A stretch of DNA of 64,000 nt from JANNUT01 sp046331425 (GCA_046331425.1 JAXLQU010000010.1:1-64000), one strand, 5' to 3'; counted from the first letter of the stretch, positions 30,784 to 39,684 are shown. Made by a program: numbers and translations. Notes: a model not told the origin generated them from the sequence alone.

Positions 30784-30813
30784 TTCGTAAGACTCCGCCC
30801 CCAGAGGTGTCAA
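30784..30813 (-). promoter_or_regulatory. Candidate sigma-70-type promoter for hsp20
   Basis: On the minus strand TTGACA (30813-30808) is a perfect -35 hexamer; 18 bases further lies TACGAA (30789-30784), a weak -10 with three of six matches. It would place the transcription start about 45 bases before the hsp20 ATG. It is not a clear heat-shock sigma promoter. The -10 is poor, so this is only a candidate. Confidence 0.3.
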
Positions 30814-30832
30814 GAGCCGCCAGGAGGTGGCT

Positions 30833-32917
30833 TCAGAGCAGCGTGTGCTGTTTGGACGTCAGGTGTGTAGGTACCGCGCGATAGTCGAATGGTTCCATCG
30901 AAAAGCTACCCCGACCTTGAGTCAGAGATCGAACATCTGTCGAGTAACCGAACATCTCCGCCAGAGGAACATAACCGCGGACCGCAGCATAGTTTCCGAT
31001 GATCGCGGTTTCGCGGATCTCGGTGCGACGGGCGCCCAGATCCTTGACCACAGGGCCCAGGAAGTCCTCCGGAACGCGGACCTCCAATCGCATGATCGGT
31101 TCGAGCACGACCGTTCCAGCGTTCTGAAGTGCGTGGCGCAAGGCGACGGTAAGCGAGGCGCCGAGTGGCACCAGGAGATCGGGTGCATCACCAAGCGACA
31201 GATCCTCGGCAACCACTTCCACGTCGACGACCGGGTATCCGTACGATCCACCCGCCTCGCAGCCCGACCGAAGAATATCGTGCGCTTCACGCTGCAGTTG
31301 TGGCGTCAGCATGCTGGCCGTTCCAAGCAGTTTGGTTTCGACCGCAACAGCCGTCCGCTCTCCGGGGATACGGGGGCGAGGCTCGATCCGGACTCGCGCC
31401 CGTGCATGGACCTGAGTCTCACCGATTTTCTTGTCGAAGATGCCGTCACCGGACGCGGTCGTGGATACGGTCTCACGATACGAAACACGCGGCTTGCCGA
31501 ATCGCGCTGAGATGTTGAAGTCTCGCAGCATGCGATCGCGCAAGACTTCCAAGTGCAACTCTCCCATGCCGAACAGGATCAACTGTCCTGTCTCGGAATC
31601 GGTGTGGCAGCGGAAGGTCGGATCTTCACGTTGCAGCTTTTCGATCACCTCGAGCATCTTCTCGCGATCGGCAGAGGTTCGAGCTTCGACGGCCACCGAG
31701 ACCACCGTCTCTGGAAACTGAATCGGCTCGTAAGCAATAGGGTGACTTGCATCACACAGCGTATCGCCGGTGGTCACGTCCTTCAGGGCGGGCACGGCCA
31801 CGATGTCCCCGCATGTCGCCACCTCGACCCGCTCGCTCTTGTCGGCATGCAACCGCAATAGTTGTCGCAGCCGGAGCTTGCTTCCGGTTCGCGGATTGAA
31901 GCACCGGTCCTCATCGGTGAGTTTCCCCGAATAGACCCGAAGCCAAGTGAACTCCGTGTTCGGACTGGCCACGACCTTGAATACCAACGCAGAAAACGGT
32001 GCGTCGGCCGACGGCTCTCGTCGCTCTGCCTCGTGCGTGTCGGGATGAGAACCAATTGCCGCCGGTCGATCGACCGGTGACGGCAGATAAAGCGTGACGG
32101 CATCGAGAACGGGCGCCACACCCAAGTCGCGCAACGAGGCTCCGCACATCACCGGGACGATGCGGCCCGCAATCGTCGCCTGGCGTAACGCTCGACGTAT
32201 CTCGTCCTCACCGATCGGCTGTTCGGCCAGGTACAGATCGCCGAACCACTCGACGACATCGGCAAGTCGCTCGATCAACGTTTCGCGGGTGGCGCGTGCG
32301 GAGTCGATGGCTTCGTCTGGAATTGGATGTGCGATGAGTTCCTTGCCTTGCGATGTGGGGTCGATCAGCAGGTGCTTCATCGCAATCAGATCGATCACGC
32401 CGCCGAGTTTGTCTTCGAGGCCGTCTGGAAGGTTGATGAAGACGGCGTTGGCACCCAACTCTTTCCGTACTTGCCCCAAGACACGCTCGTGGTCAGCGCC
32501 CACACGATCGAGCTTGTTGATGAACGCGAGCCGAGGCACCCCATAGTGATCGGCTTGATGCCAAACGGTTTCGCTTTGGGGTTCGACTCCTTCGACGCCG
32601 GAGAAAATCACGACCGCGCCATCGAGGACACGCAGCGAGCGTTCGACCTCCGCGGTGAAATCGACGTGGCCAGGCGTATCGATCAGATTGACCTGGTGAT
32701 CGCGCCACAAAAAGGTGATGGCTGCGGCCGAGATGGTGATTCCGCGCTCACGCTCGTCGGCGCGGAAATCCATGGTCGCTTCGCCGTCGTGGACTTCACC
32801 CATTTTGTGGATGATTCCGGCCGTGTACAGGAAGCGCTCGGTGGTCGTCGTTTTGCCGGCATCGATGTGCGCAATGATTCCGATGTTGCGCACACGATCG
32901 AGAGTTTTGACCAGCAT
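30833..32917 (-). CDS. Elongation factor G paralog (EF-G2-like, spdEFG type)
   Basis: 694 aa GTPase with all five EF-G domains. G1 is A-H-I-D-A-G-K-T (16-23), G2/switch I contains R-G-I-T-I, G3 is D-T-P-G-H, G4 is N-K-L-D. Domain IV (S-Y-R-E-T) and domain V (R-R-T-E-I ... V-P-L-A-E-M-F-G-Y-S-T) are present. It is not next to tufA, rpsL or rpsG, so it is probably not the main translocase. Features such as the V-R-S-L-T-Q-G-R-G-S-F-S-M-E segment resemble second-type EF-Gs, some of which act in ribosome recycling. That assignment is by eye. ATG 32917 is preceded by GGTGAGG. Confidence 0.9.
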   Translation of the reverse strand: MLVKTLDRVRNIGIIAHIDAGKTTTTERFLYTAGIIHKMGEVHDGEATMDFRADERERGITISAAAITFLWRDHQVNLIDTPGHVDFTAEVERSLRVLDGAVVIFSGVEGVEPQSETVWHQADHYGVPRLAFINKLDRVGADHERVLGQVRKELGANAVFINLPDGLEDKLGGVIDLIAMKHLLIDPTSQGKELIAHPIPDEAIDSARATRETLIERLADVVEWFGDLYLAEQPIGEDEIRRALRQATIAGRIVPVMCGASLRDLGVAPVLDAVTLYLPSPVDRPAAIGSHPDTHEAERREPSADAPFSALVFKVVASPNTEFTWLRVYSGKLTDEDRCFNPRTGSKLRLRQLLRLHADKSERVEVATCGDIVAVPALKDVTTGDTLCDASHPIAYEPIQFPETVVSVAVEARTSADREKMLEVIEKLQREDPTFRCHTDSETGQLILFGMGELHLEVLRDRMLRDFNISARFGKPRVSYRETVSTTASGDGIFDKKIGETQVHARARVRIEPRPRIPGERTAVAVETKLLGTASMLTPQLQREAHDILRSGCEAGGSYGYPVVDVEVVAEDLSLGDAPDLLVPLGASLTVALRHALQNAGTVVLEPIMRLEVRVPEDFLGPVVKDLGARRTEIRETAIIGNYAAVRGYVPLAEMFGYSTDVRSLTQGRGSFSMEPFDYRAVPTHLTSKQHTLL

Positions 32918-33079
32918 CGCCTCACCAGAGGGCGTCAGGACATGAACTCCGGGACGCGAACCGGGCCCGGACGGCTCCTACCGCCGCGGCGCCCGGAAGG
33001 TAGCAGCCGACCTTTCACGCGTCAACGCGAACCTCCCCAGCACCAACGGTTTGGCCGGCCCGACGTCGATTGGGCAGCC

Positions 33080-33111
33080 TTTTCCACAACTGTGGATTTA
33101 TCGGTGGAAAA
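33080..33111. promoter_or_regulatory. DnaA-box-like inverted repeat upstream of the EF-G gene
   Basis: TTTTCCACA (33080-33088) fits the TTWTNCACA DnaA-box consensus; TTTTCCAC is repeated in inverse orientation as GTGGAAAA (33104-33111), and a smaller TCCACA/TGTGGA palindrome overlaps the left copy. The cluster sits in the 233-base gap ahead of the EF-G gene. No dnaA, dnaN, gyrB or AT-rich unwinding stretch is nearby, so this is not presented as an origin. It may be a regulatory site or chance. Confidence 0.35.
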
Positions 33112-33150
33112 GACGGTCCACTGCGCGTTGAAAGTTGGACTTACGACCCG

Positions 33151-34860
33151 CTACGGGGGACTGACCTCGACCAGAAAACTCCCCCAGGTCTCCCCGCCCC
33201 ATGGCCCGCCGATAGCCGGCTCCGCAAGTGCTGCCAACGAGGCGCCGCCTGGACCTGCTGGGTCGATGCTGGCGATCCCCGAGGGTTGGGCCTCGCTCAC
33301 GATAACGGTCGCGTGAAGCGATCCTCGCTGGTTGTGAACGACCGCTGTGGCTCCCGTGATCAAGCCGCGGCGCTGAGCGTCGGCGGCGGCGAGAACTACT
33401 TCCGTCCCCGCAACGTCGCGCAGGTCCCATCGACTTTGCGCACTGGATTCACCCGGCACCATCCAAAGGCGATAGGCGGCGTAGATCTCCGGTGTTGTCG
33501 TCGGGCCTTCCCCGGACTCACGCAGAGCAGCACTTGGGCCGCACTCGGCACTATCCAACTGCGCGCGGGAACGATCATCGGTTTGGTCGATCCATTCTTG
33601 GGCCTCTGCCGGAAACCATCGTTCGGGCCAGTCGACGGAACGAGCCACCCGGCGCCAGAACTTCGTCTCTCCTACCAGATCTCGTGGCGAGGAAAGCGCG
33701 GCGTGTCCCTCCCTCACGCCTTCTGCCGTCGGGACAGCGCAACGCTCGACGTGCTCCCAGGGTGAGAGCACAGGAACCACCAAGTCGGCGAATTCGGTCG
33801 CAGTGTTTGGCTCGAGTCCGAACTGGATCACGCGCGACGCATGTCGCAGGAACTTCCTCAACGCTGCGGAATGACCGGGAATGGTGAACGGATCACCTCC
33901 CTCGATCACGACCACCGTTTGCCGTGCGGTGAGTGACTCGAGTGCGGCGGTGAGCGCGCCGCTTCCGATCAGGCGGTATCGCCCCCCCACCGGAACCTCA
34001 GCACGCGCGCAGAGGTCGTGCTGCACCGCGGGCGCCACCAAACTCGCCCCCAGTTGTTCCGAAAGCGCGGCGATGCAGCGCACGGTCCAAGCGGCGTGCG
34101 GATACCGTCCGAGTCCCGGTCCAAGAACAAACAGCGGCGCGCGCGCGGCTCGGATCGAGCGGCACGCATCGTCCAGAGCGCTCTCGTGAACTCCTCCTGC
34201 GTCGGTCGTAACCCGCGACGACGACTCGAACCTCGCACCCCACGCTGAGGCCAACACGGCGTCGGCTCCTGGCCTCACCGCAAGGTGCAGCGTTCCCGCG
34301 CGCGGCTCAACGGCGCGTGGATCGATCACGATCCGCGGTAACTCGCTGAATCGGTACGAATCGGAACCGCCTCCCCAAAAAACCAACAGGTCGTGTTCCG
34401 GCGGTACGGTCGCGATCGAGGCTGTTGCGGCGAGTTGCGCGATCGTCTGCCGCGGGAGTCTGCGTTCGACGTGAACGCACTGTTTCGTGAGTCGCCCGAT
34501 TCGGCGCGGCAGCAGGTCGAGTGGGCTCGGCCTTCCGCTCGAGATCCACAGCAGCGCGTGATCGTCCAGTTGCGCTTGGCGCAACGCCAGACCGGCAGTT
34601 TCCACCGCTTCCTGCCACGTGCATGGATCGAATACTGCCGCCGTCTCCGCGCTGGTAGCACGGCGCCCTCCGCGTGGTCGAAGTGGCACCACCAGTCGAC
34701 GACCGGAATCCAACAGTTGCGCGTGACGCAAGCAGAAGTCGCAGGGCTCGGCTCGATTCGCTTGAAGTCCGAGCAACCGTTGGTGATCGACCCACAGGCT
34801 CAGCTCACAACCGCGCTTGCAATCGGGTGCCGGCACGACAGGCACGGCGCGTGCTGTCAT
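33151..34860 (-). CDS. Degenerate molybdopterin-oxidoreductase-like protein
   Basis: 569 aa, shorter than most members of the MopB superfamily. An N-terminal Cys cluster (C14-x3-C18-x21-C40-x2-C43) resembles the 4Fe-4S motif but lacks the first Cys of the usual C-x2-C-x3-C. Typical landmarks follow: P-L-R-P-R-G then T-W-Q-E-A-V; I-D-P-R with R-P-G-A-D-A; a phase P-N-T-A-T-E-F-A-D-L-V-V-P; and a C-terminal molydopterin-binding-like beta domain (G-A-T-A-V-V-H-N-Q-R-G). I see no Cys, Sec or Ser in the place of the metal ligand (around S-S-G-R-P-S). It may be structural or regulatory rather than catalytic. Its ATG overlaps the histidine kinase stop by four bases, so the two are co-translated. Confidence 0.75.
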   Translation of the reverse strand: MTARAVPVVPAPDCKRGCELSLWVDHQRLLGLQANRAEPCDFCLRHAQLLDSGRRLVVPLRPRGGRRATSAETAAVFDPCTWQEAVETAGLALRQAQLDDHALLWISSGRPSPLDLLPRRIGRLTKQCVHVERRLPRQTIAQLAATASIATVPPEHDLLVFWGGGSDSYRFSELPRIVIDPRAVEPRAGTLHLAVRPGADAVLASAWGARFESSSRVTTDAGGVHESALDDACRSIRAARAPLFVLGPGLGRYPHAAWTVRCIAALSEQLGASLVAPAVQHDLCARAEVPVGGRYRLIGSGALTAALESLTARQTVVVIEGGDPFTIPGHSAALRKFLRHASRVIQFGLEPNTATEFADLVVPVLSPWEHVERCAVPTAEGVREGHAALSSPRDLVGETKFWRRVARSVDWPERWFPAEAQEWIDQTDDRSRAQLDSAECGPSAALRESGEGPTTTPEIYAAYRLWMVPGESSAQSRWDLRDVAGTEVVLAAADAQRRGLITGATAVVHNQRGSLHATVIVSEAQPSGIASIDPAGPGGASLAALAEPAIGGPWGGETWGSFLVEVSPP

Positions 34861-36020
34861 TCCTCACCGCGTGCCGGCCAAGCCACCCGAAACGTGCTGC
34901 CGCGACCTGGAACCGAATCGACGCCGATCCGTCCGCCGAGTCCGCGCACCAGGTTGTACGTGACGAACAGACCAAGACCGGTGCCGCGGCGCGAACCTGC
35001 ACTCAGAAACGGGTCGAAGATGTGCGGAAGATGCTGTTCTGGAATCCCTGCGCCGGTGTCGGCGACATCGAGTTCGACCTCGTGTTCTGCGGCAGGGCGT
35101 GTGCGAAGCGTGAGCGTGCCACCATGCGGCATCGCCTCCAATGCATTCAGGATCAGATTCAACGCGACCTGGTAAACGTGTTTGTCGTTTGCATGTAGCG
35201 AGGGCAATTCCGATGCGAACTCGCGGTGCACTCGAACGCCATGTCGATCGATGGTCGCGCGGGCCAAGCCGAGCGCTTCCTCCAAGACACGATGCAGATC
35301 GACCGGACCACGCTCGTGATCGCTTCCGCGATGCAGATCCAACAAGTCAGCCACGATCTGCCGAATCCGCTCGACCCCTTGGCTGACCCGCTCCCAAGCC
35401 TCGCGCTCGGCAAAATCGCCAGGCAGATGTCGATCGACGAGCGCCATGTAAACCAAGATCGCCTGTAGCGGATTGTTGATCTCGTGCGCGACTCCGGCCG
35501 CCAACCGACCCGTTGCCGCGAGCCGATCGGCTTGCAGCAGGTGTCTTTGGAGCGCCAAACGAGCCGTCTCGTCGCGTACCACCACCAAGATCTCGGCACG
35601 CTCGTCGTCGATGGCGGCGTGCGTTTCCTGCAGCCAAACGCCATGCGCCGCAACATCGAGCGTAGCTCCATCGACGCGACAAACTCGCAGCGCAACATTC
35701 TCGACCCTGCCTGCCTGTTGCATGCGACGACACGCCTCGACCCAAGCCGGGCGGGACTCGCGCGCGATCAAGCTGCTGATTCGCCTCCCCATCAGATCGT
35801 CGAACCGCCAGCCTGATAGCCGAGAGACCGCGCGGTTCAGGTCGCATACCCGGCCGTTCCGATCGAGCCAAAGATGGGGATCGGGCATGGAATGAAACAC
35901 TGCCGAGGCGAAGGTCTCGGCGCGCGACAGCGCCACTCGTAACTCGGCAACGGAATCGGCGCTTGCGCGTGCTCTCTCGTCGTGGCGCAAAGACGAAGCG
36001 CCGTAACTACCCTCAGTCAT
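34857..36020 (-). CDS. PAS-domain sensor histidine kinase (soluble)
   Basis: 387 aa, no membrane segment. A short coiled region is followed by a PAS domain (about 35-155; H-S-M-P-D-P-H-L-W-L-D-R-N-G), then a HisKA domain with the H-box A-H-E-I-N-N-P-L (His179 is the phosphorylation site) and a HATPase domain with N (N-L-I-L-N-A-L-E-A), G1 (D-T-G-A-G-I) and G2 (G-T-G-L-G-L) boxes. The E-I-N-N-P form of the H-box is typical of the class containing NtrB/ZraS-like kinases. The ATG overlaps the end of the response regulator gene by eight bases and the stop overlaps the molybdopterin-like gene, so all three are coupled. Confidence 0.93.
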   Translation of the reverse strand: MTEGSYGASSLRHDERARASADSVAELRVALSRAETFASAVFHSMPDPHLWLDRNGRVCDLNRAVSRLSGWRFDDLMGRRISSLIARESRPAWVEACRRMQQAGRVENVALRVCRVDGATLDVAAHGVWLQETHAAIDDERAEILVVVRDETARLALQRHLLQADRLAATGRLAAGVAHEINNPLQAILVYMALVDRHLPGDFAEREAWERVSQGVERIRQIVADLLDLHRGSDHERGPVDLHRVLEEALGLARATIDRHGVRVHREFASELPSLHANDKHVYQVALNLILNALEAMPHGGTLTLRTRPAAEHEVELDVADTGAGIPEQHLPHIFDPFLSAGSRRGTGLGLFVTYNLVRGLGGRIGVDSVPGRGSTFRVAWPARGEE

Positions 36021-36390
36021 CGAGTAGATCCTCGATGTGCGCCAGGAAACTTTCCATCGGCTGAGGCTTGGTGAGGAAGAGATCGGCGCCGCTGAGCAGG
36101 GAACGCTCGCTGGCGCCGGTGCCGGGATAGCCGGTGAGCACGACGATCTTCACCCGCGATCCGCCCTCGAGCGCGCGCACGCGCTGACACACATCGAAAC
36201 CTCCCATACCTGGCATCACCACATCGAGAATCAGCAGATCAGGTGGTCGAGTACCGAAACGGACACCAGCCGTGAATGCGTCGGGAGCGGTTTCGACCGA
36301 GTACTTTCCGGTCTCTTGGAGCGCTCGCGCCAGACTCGCACGCACATCACCATCGTCATCCACGATCAGGATTCGACGCGAGTGTTCCAC
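36013..36390 (-). CDS. Single-domain response regulator
   Basis: 125 aa, a receiver domain only. The acidic pocket is D11/D12, the phospho-acceptor Asp56 sits in L-D-V-V-M-P-G, and Lys108 is in L-T-K-P. There is no output domain, so it probably works through protein contacts or a phosphorelay. GTG 36390 is chosen because GGGGGA lies about seven bases upstream and the receiver strand starts at residue 6; the in-frame ATG at 36465 would add 25 unrelated residues. It is the first gene of a three-gene unit with the kinase and the molybdopterin-like protein. Confidence 0.9.
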   Translation of the reverse strand: MEHSRRILIVDDDGDVRASLARALQETGKYSVETAPDAFTAGVRFGTRPPDLLILDVVMPGMGGFDVCQRVRALEGGSRVKIVVLTGYPGTGASERSLLSGADLFLTKPQPMESFLAHIEDLLDD

Positions 36391-36540
36391 GATATGTCCC
36401 CCGCCCCCTCGTCCTGCCGAGGGGGCCCAAAGCCGAGACCATGATAGATGAGAACCGCGCTTCAAATTCGAAGTGCGCGCGTCTCGTAACTAGGAGGGTC
36501 GACATTTTCCTACGACGCGGTGTCTCGTAGTCACCTCGGA

Positions 36541-37329
36541 CTACTCCGCGAAACCGGCCGTCTGCCCGCCATCGACGGTCAACGTCGATCCGGTGATGAA
36601 TGCAGCATCGGGTGACAACATCATGGCGATCGCTGCCGCGACATCGTCGGCCGACGCGAGTCGCCCGAGCGGGTGAAGTGCCGCGAGGCGCTGCTTGCGT
36701 TCCGCGGCGGTGCCCGGTTCGCCGCGCTCGGCATCGAGCATCGGCGTATCGACGACTCCCGGGAGCACGACGTTGACGCGGATTTGCTCGGGCGCTAGAT
36801 CCAGTGCCACGGCGCGCGTCCAGTTGATCAACCCGGCCTTTGCCGCGCAGTACGCCGAAGCCCCGCGCAGTCCAACCGCCCCGAGTGTGCTGCCGACGTT
36901 CACGACCGATCGATGCTCGCCTCGTCGCAGAAGCGGCAGCATCGTTTGTAGAACCAGGAACGGAGCGGTCAGGTTAGTGGCTATCACACGCTCCCAATCG
37001 ACGAGCGCAATCTGTTCGATCGAGGCGTAATGAGAAAGGCCAGCGTTGTTGACGATCCCATCCAGCGCGCCCCAACGTTGGTCGATCGTTCGCGCGGCGG
37101 TCGCCAGATCGCTCGGCTGTGTAACATCCGCAGGCAGAATCAACGGTTCCGTCGAGCGGAAGGCCGCGGCGGTTTGCTCGAGCGCCTCGACACGGCGGCC
37201 AATCAGCGCGAGTCGATGACCGCGCGCCTGAAGTCTCAACGCGAGCGCTCTGCCGATGCCGCTTCCGGCACCCGTGATTAGAAATCGACGGGATGTTTCG
37301 TTCGAGGTCAGGCGCGACGTAGAGGACAT
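36541..37329 (-). CDS. Short-chain dehydrogenase/reductase (classical SDR)
   Basis: 262 aa NAD(P)-dependent oxidoreductase. The cofactor motif T-G-A-G-S-G-I-G is at residues 19-26, N-N-A-G follows, the catalytic Ser lies in V-G-S-T and the Tyr-Lys pair in S-A-Y-C-A-A-K. The C-terminal I-T-G-S-T-L-T-V-D-G-G is typical. An Arg after the second strand (I-G-R-R) suggests NADPH use. Substrate unknown. ATG 37329 is the start; a longer frame reaching 37434 only reads through the tRNA-Gly gene and is rejected. The tRNA ends 19 bases upstream. Confidence 0.93.
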   Translation of the reverse strand: MSSTSRLTSNETSRRFLITGAGSGIGRALALRLQARGHRLALIGRRVEALEQTAAAFRSTEPLILPADVTQPSDLATAARTIDQRWGALDGIVNNAGLSHYASIEQIALVDWERVIATNLTAPFLVLQTMLPLLRRGEHRSVVNVGSTLGAVGLRGASAYCAAKAGLINWTRAVALDLAPEQIRVNVVLPGVVDTPMLDAERGEPGTAAERKQRLAALHPLGRLASADDVAAAIAMMLSPDAAFITGSTLTVDGGQTAGFAE

Positions 37330-37348
37330 GCCGCCTCGTGACTGGGAT

Positions 37349-37424
<76 letters not shown>

Positions 37425-37505
37425 CCGGAACCACCGTGCCTGCCGCCTTTCGGTGACAGACGCTGCTTTACGAGCGGCGGATTGTACGGGGGCCCCCTGG
37501 GACCG

Positions 37506-38603
37506 TCAACCCGCGGCCTCGTCTCCCTTCGATGGAACAGAGGGACCACGTTGCGCCGCAACGGCCATCGCCTCGCGCCCTTGCCGCAGCAAGGCCAACA
37601 GGATCGCCAGGAAGACAGGACCCAACACCAAGCCAAGGAGTCCGAACGTGGCAAGTCCACCCAGCACACCAAAGAACACCAAGATGAACGGGATCTTGGC
37701 GGGACCGCTGATGAACAGCGGACGGAGCACGTTGTCGATCAAACCCACCACAGCAAGGGCCCAAATCGTCAGGAAGATCGCCCACCCCCAGTTCCCCTCC
37801 GATGCCAATGAAATCACCGCAGGGATCCAGACCATGGAAACCCCGAACGGAATCACCGCCGCCAGGCCGGTGGCGATCCCCAGCAGTACCGGCGCCGAAA
37901 GCCCTGCAATCCAATACCCCAACATCGCGACCACACCTTGCGCGGCGGCTGTCAAGATCCATCCGAAGAAGACGGCTCGAACCGTCTCGCGAACCGATCC
38001 CAGAATCTGTGCGCCGCGACCGACGTCGATTCGATCGAGCAGCGAGTTCGCCTCGCGTTCCAGCGATCTCCCGTCGCGGTAGACGAAGAACAGCGTGAAT
38101 ACGGTGATCACGGCATTCAGCAATGTGTGGAGCAGATTCTTCCCCAGTGTCAGCAGATGCCCCGCGGGACCGAGGCCGGCCCCTTGCATCACCAGCTCGC
38201 GACGTCCCTCGGCGGTCGCGGCGGTTTCTTTCAGCTTCAGCAGCGCTTCCTCCAACATCGGGATGCGCTTGAGCGACTCCGGCAACCCTGTTCCTTCGGC
38301 CTCCATCCAGGTGCGCACGCGCTCAACGGTGGGGCCGACCTCACCGGCGAGAGCAAACCCCATGGCGACGAACGGCATCAATACCGTCAAGGTGAGTGCG
38401 ATTGTCATGAGCAGTGCGGCGAGATTGGTTCGACCGCCGAGCCAGTCGTGCAGTCGCCGATAGGCCGGCCAAGTCGCCGTGCCCAGAACAAGAGCCCAAA
38501 GGATTGGCGTCGCGAAGGGCAGAAGCACACGCACGGCGCCAAGCACGACGATCGTCAGGGCCACGAGCCCCAGTACCAATCGGATGATCTCGTTGCGCTT
38601 CAT
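37506..38603 (-). CDS. AI-2E/PerM family permease
   Basis: 365 aa integral membrane protein of the PerM/TqsA family, whose members include transporters and Na+/H+ antiporter-like proteins. About eight membrane helices: a hydrophobic N-terminal pair, a soluble stretch around 85-160, then six helices with the family-typical D-N-V-L-R-P segment. The substrate cannot be inferred from sequence. ATG 38603 is chosen for the GAGG six bases upstream; an in-frame start at 38930 adds an arginine-rich stretch that overlaps the upstream intergenic region and the asparaginase gene. It lies 64 bases after the asparaginase gene in the same direction. Confidence 0.9.
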   Translation of the reverse strand: MKRNEIIRLVLGLVALTIVVLGAVRVLLPFATPILWALVLGTATWPAYRRLHDWLGGRTNLAALLMTIALTLTVLMPFVAMGFALAGEVGPTVERVRTWMEAEGTGLPESLKRIPMLEEALLKLKETAATAEGRRELVMQGAGLGPAGHLLTLGKNLLHTLLNAVITVFTLFFVYRDGRSLEREANSLLDRIDVGRGAQILGSVRETVRAVFFGWILTAAAQGVVAMLGYWIAGLSAPVLLGIATGLAAVIPFGVSMVWIPAVISLASEGNWGWAIFLTIWALAVVGLIDNVLRPLFISGPAKIPFILVFFGVLGGLATFGLLGLVLGPVFLAILLALLRQGREAMAVAAQRGPSVPSKGDEAAG

Positions 38604-38667
38604 CGCTCGCCTCGCTGACTCACACGCACACCGCGACGTCCGTGCCGTCGGTGATGCGTAGTATGCG

Positions 38668-39684
38668 CTAGACCGAGCGGTTCGAATCCCAGACCGAAAC
38701 CACGTCCCCCACGACGACGCCGCGCAGCGTTGTGATCGAGGGAAGATGGGTCGCGACCAACGTATCGATGATGGCAGCGTCCAGCGAGAGCGACGTTGCG
38801 GCGAGGTCGATCGCCACGCGGTTTCGTGCGCGGCGTTCATCGCCGTCGGCGATTTTGAGGACCACGCCGCGCGGACCCGCGTCGGTCTGCAGCGCCAACG
38901 CGTAGACACCCTCGGCGCCGCTCTTGGCAATCAGCCGCCGCGGCGCCGCGCGCATGAGATCGGTTTCGAGCCGCCCCTCGCCCGCGATCATGAGCGGATC
39001 AGCCTGTGCCGCATCGCGGACGCGTCGCAATGCAGGGTCGCTTCCCTCCGCCAAAGCGGCATAGGCGCGGGCGGCCGCCAACGCTGGCAGGACGAACGAC
39101 GGCGCGGAACAACCGTCCGTCACAGTTTCGATTTCCGACGGATCGATAGCGGCGTGTCGCGCCACCAACGCGCCGATTCGGAGCTGCCAAGGATGCTGCG
39201 GGTCGAGATACCGATCTGTCGGTAACCCGAGATGTAGACATCCGGCGAGCATCGCTGCGTGTTTTCCGGAACAGTTGTTTTGACGCACCGTGTAGCCGAT
39301 ACGGCCGCCGATGACGCGCGCCCCCTTGTCGAACGGCGGATGGATCCCGCAACCGAGCATCGCATCGCTGATCCCGCACTTGTCCATCAAACTCGTGACC
39401 GCAGCCACATGCTCCGGCGCGCCGCCGTGCGACCCGATCGCGATCGCGAGTTCTTGATCGGTCAAACCGAAAACATCGGCTGCGCCCGACTCGACCAACG
39501 CCGCCACCTGAAACGGCTTGCCCGCCGAGCGTAGGATCAACTTCGTCGCTGGGTTGCCAACCGCGATCTCGAGATGGCCGCGAGGGGGCGCGATCACCAC
39601 CAGCCCGTGGTGTACCGACTCGACGAGTCCACCACGCGTGACAACCGCCAACGGTTCGAACGAGGGGCTGGCTTGGAGTTTCAC
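38668..39684 (-). CDS. L-asparaginase, Asparaginase_II (rhizobial ReAV-like) family
   Basis: 338 aa, predicted cytoplasmic, hydrolysing asparagine to aspartate and ammonia. This family is unrelated to E. coli asparaginases. The two Ser-Lys sites and the metal-site residues of the ReAV group are all recognisable: S53-x2-K56 in R-S-A-G-K-P, Ser85 in S-H-G-G, Cys138 and Lys141 in N-N-C-S-G-K-H, Cys192 in D-G-C-S-A-P, and a Lys in A-K-S-G-A-E-G. Its ATG overlaps the end of the dus gene by four bases, so it is the last or next-to-last gene of the thiolase-to-asparaginase operon. Confidence 0.9.
   Translation of the reverse strand: MKLQASPSFEPLAVVTRGGLVESVHHGLVVIAPPRGHLEIAVGNPATKLILRSAGKPFQVAALVESGAADVFGLTDQELAIAIGSHGGAPEHVAAVTSLMDKCGISDAMLGCGIHPPFDKGARVIGGRIGYTVRQNNCSGKHAAMLAGCLHLGLPTDRYLDPQHPWQLRIGALVARHAAIDPSEIETVTDGCSAPSFVLPALAAARAYAALAEGSDPALRRVRDAAQADPLMIAGEGRLETDLMRAAPRRLIAKSGAEGVYALALQTDAGPRGVVLKIADGDERRARNRVAIDLAATSLSLDAAIIDTLVATHLPSITTLRGVVVGDVVSVWDSNRSV

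Noticed and set aside
33080..33111. Replication origin
   Set aside because: Only two DnaA-box-like words, no AT-rich stretch and no dnaA/dnaN nearby; kept only as a weak regulatory candidate.
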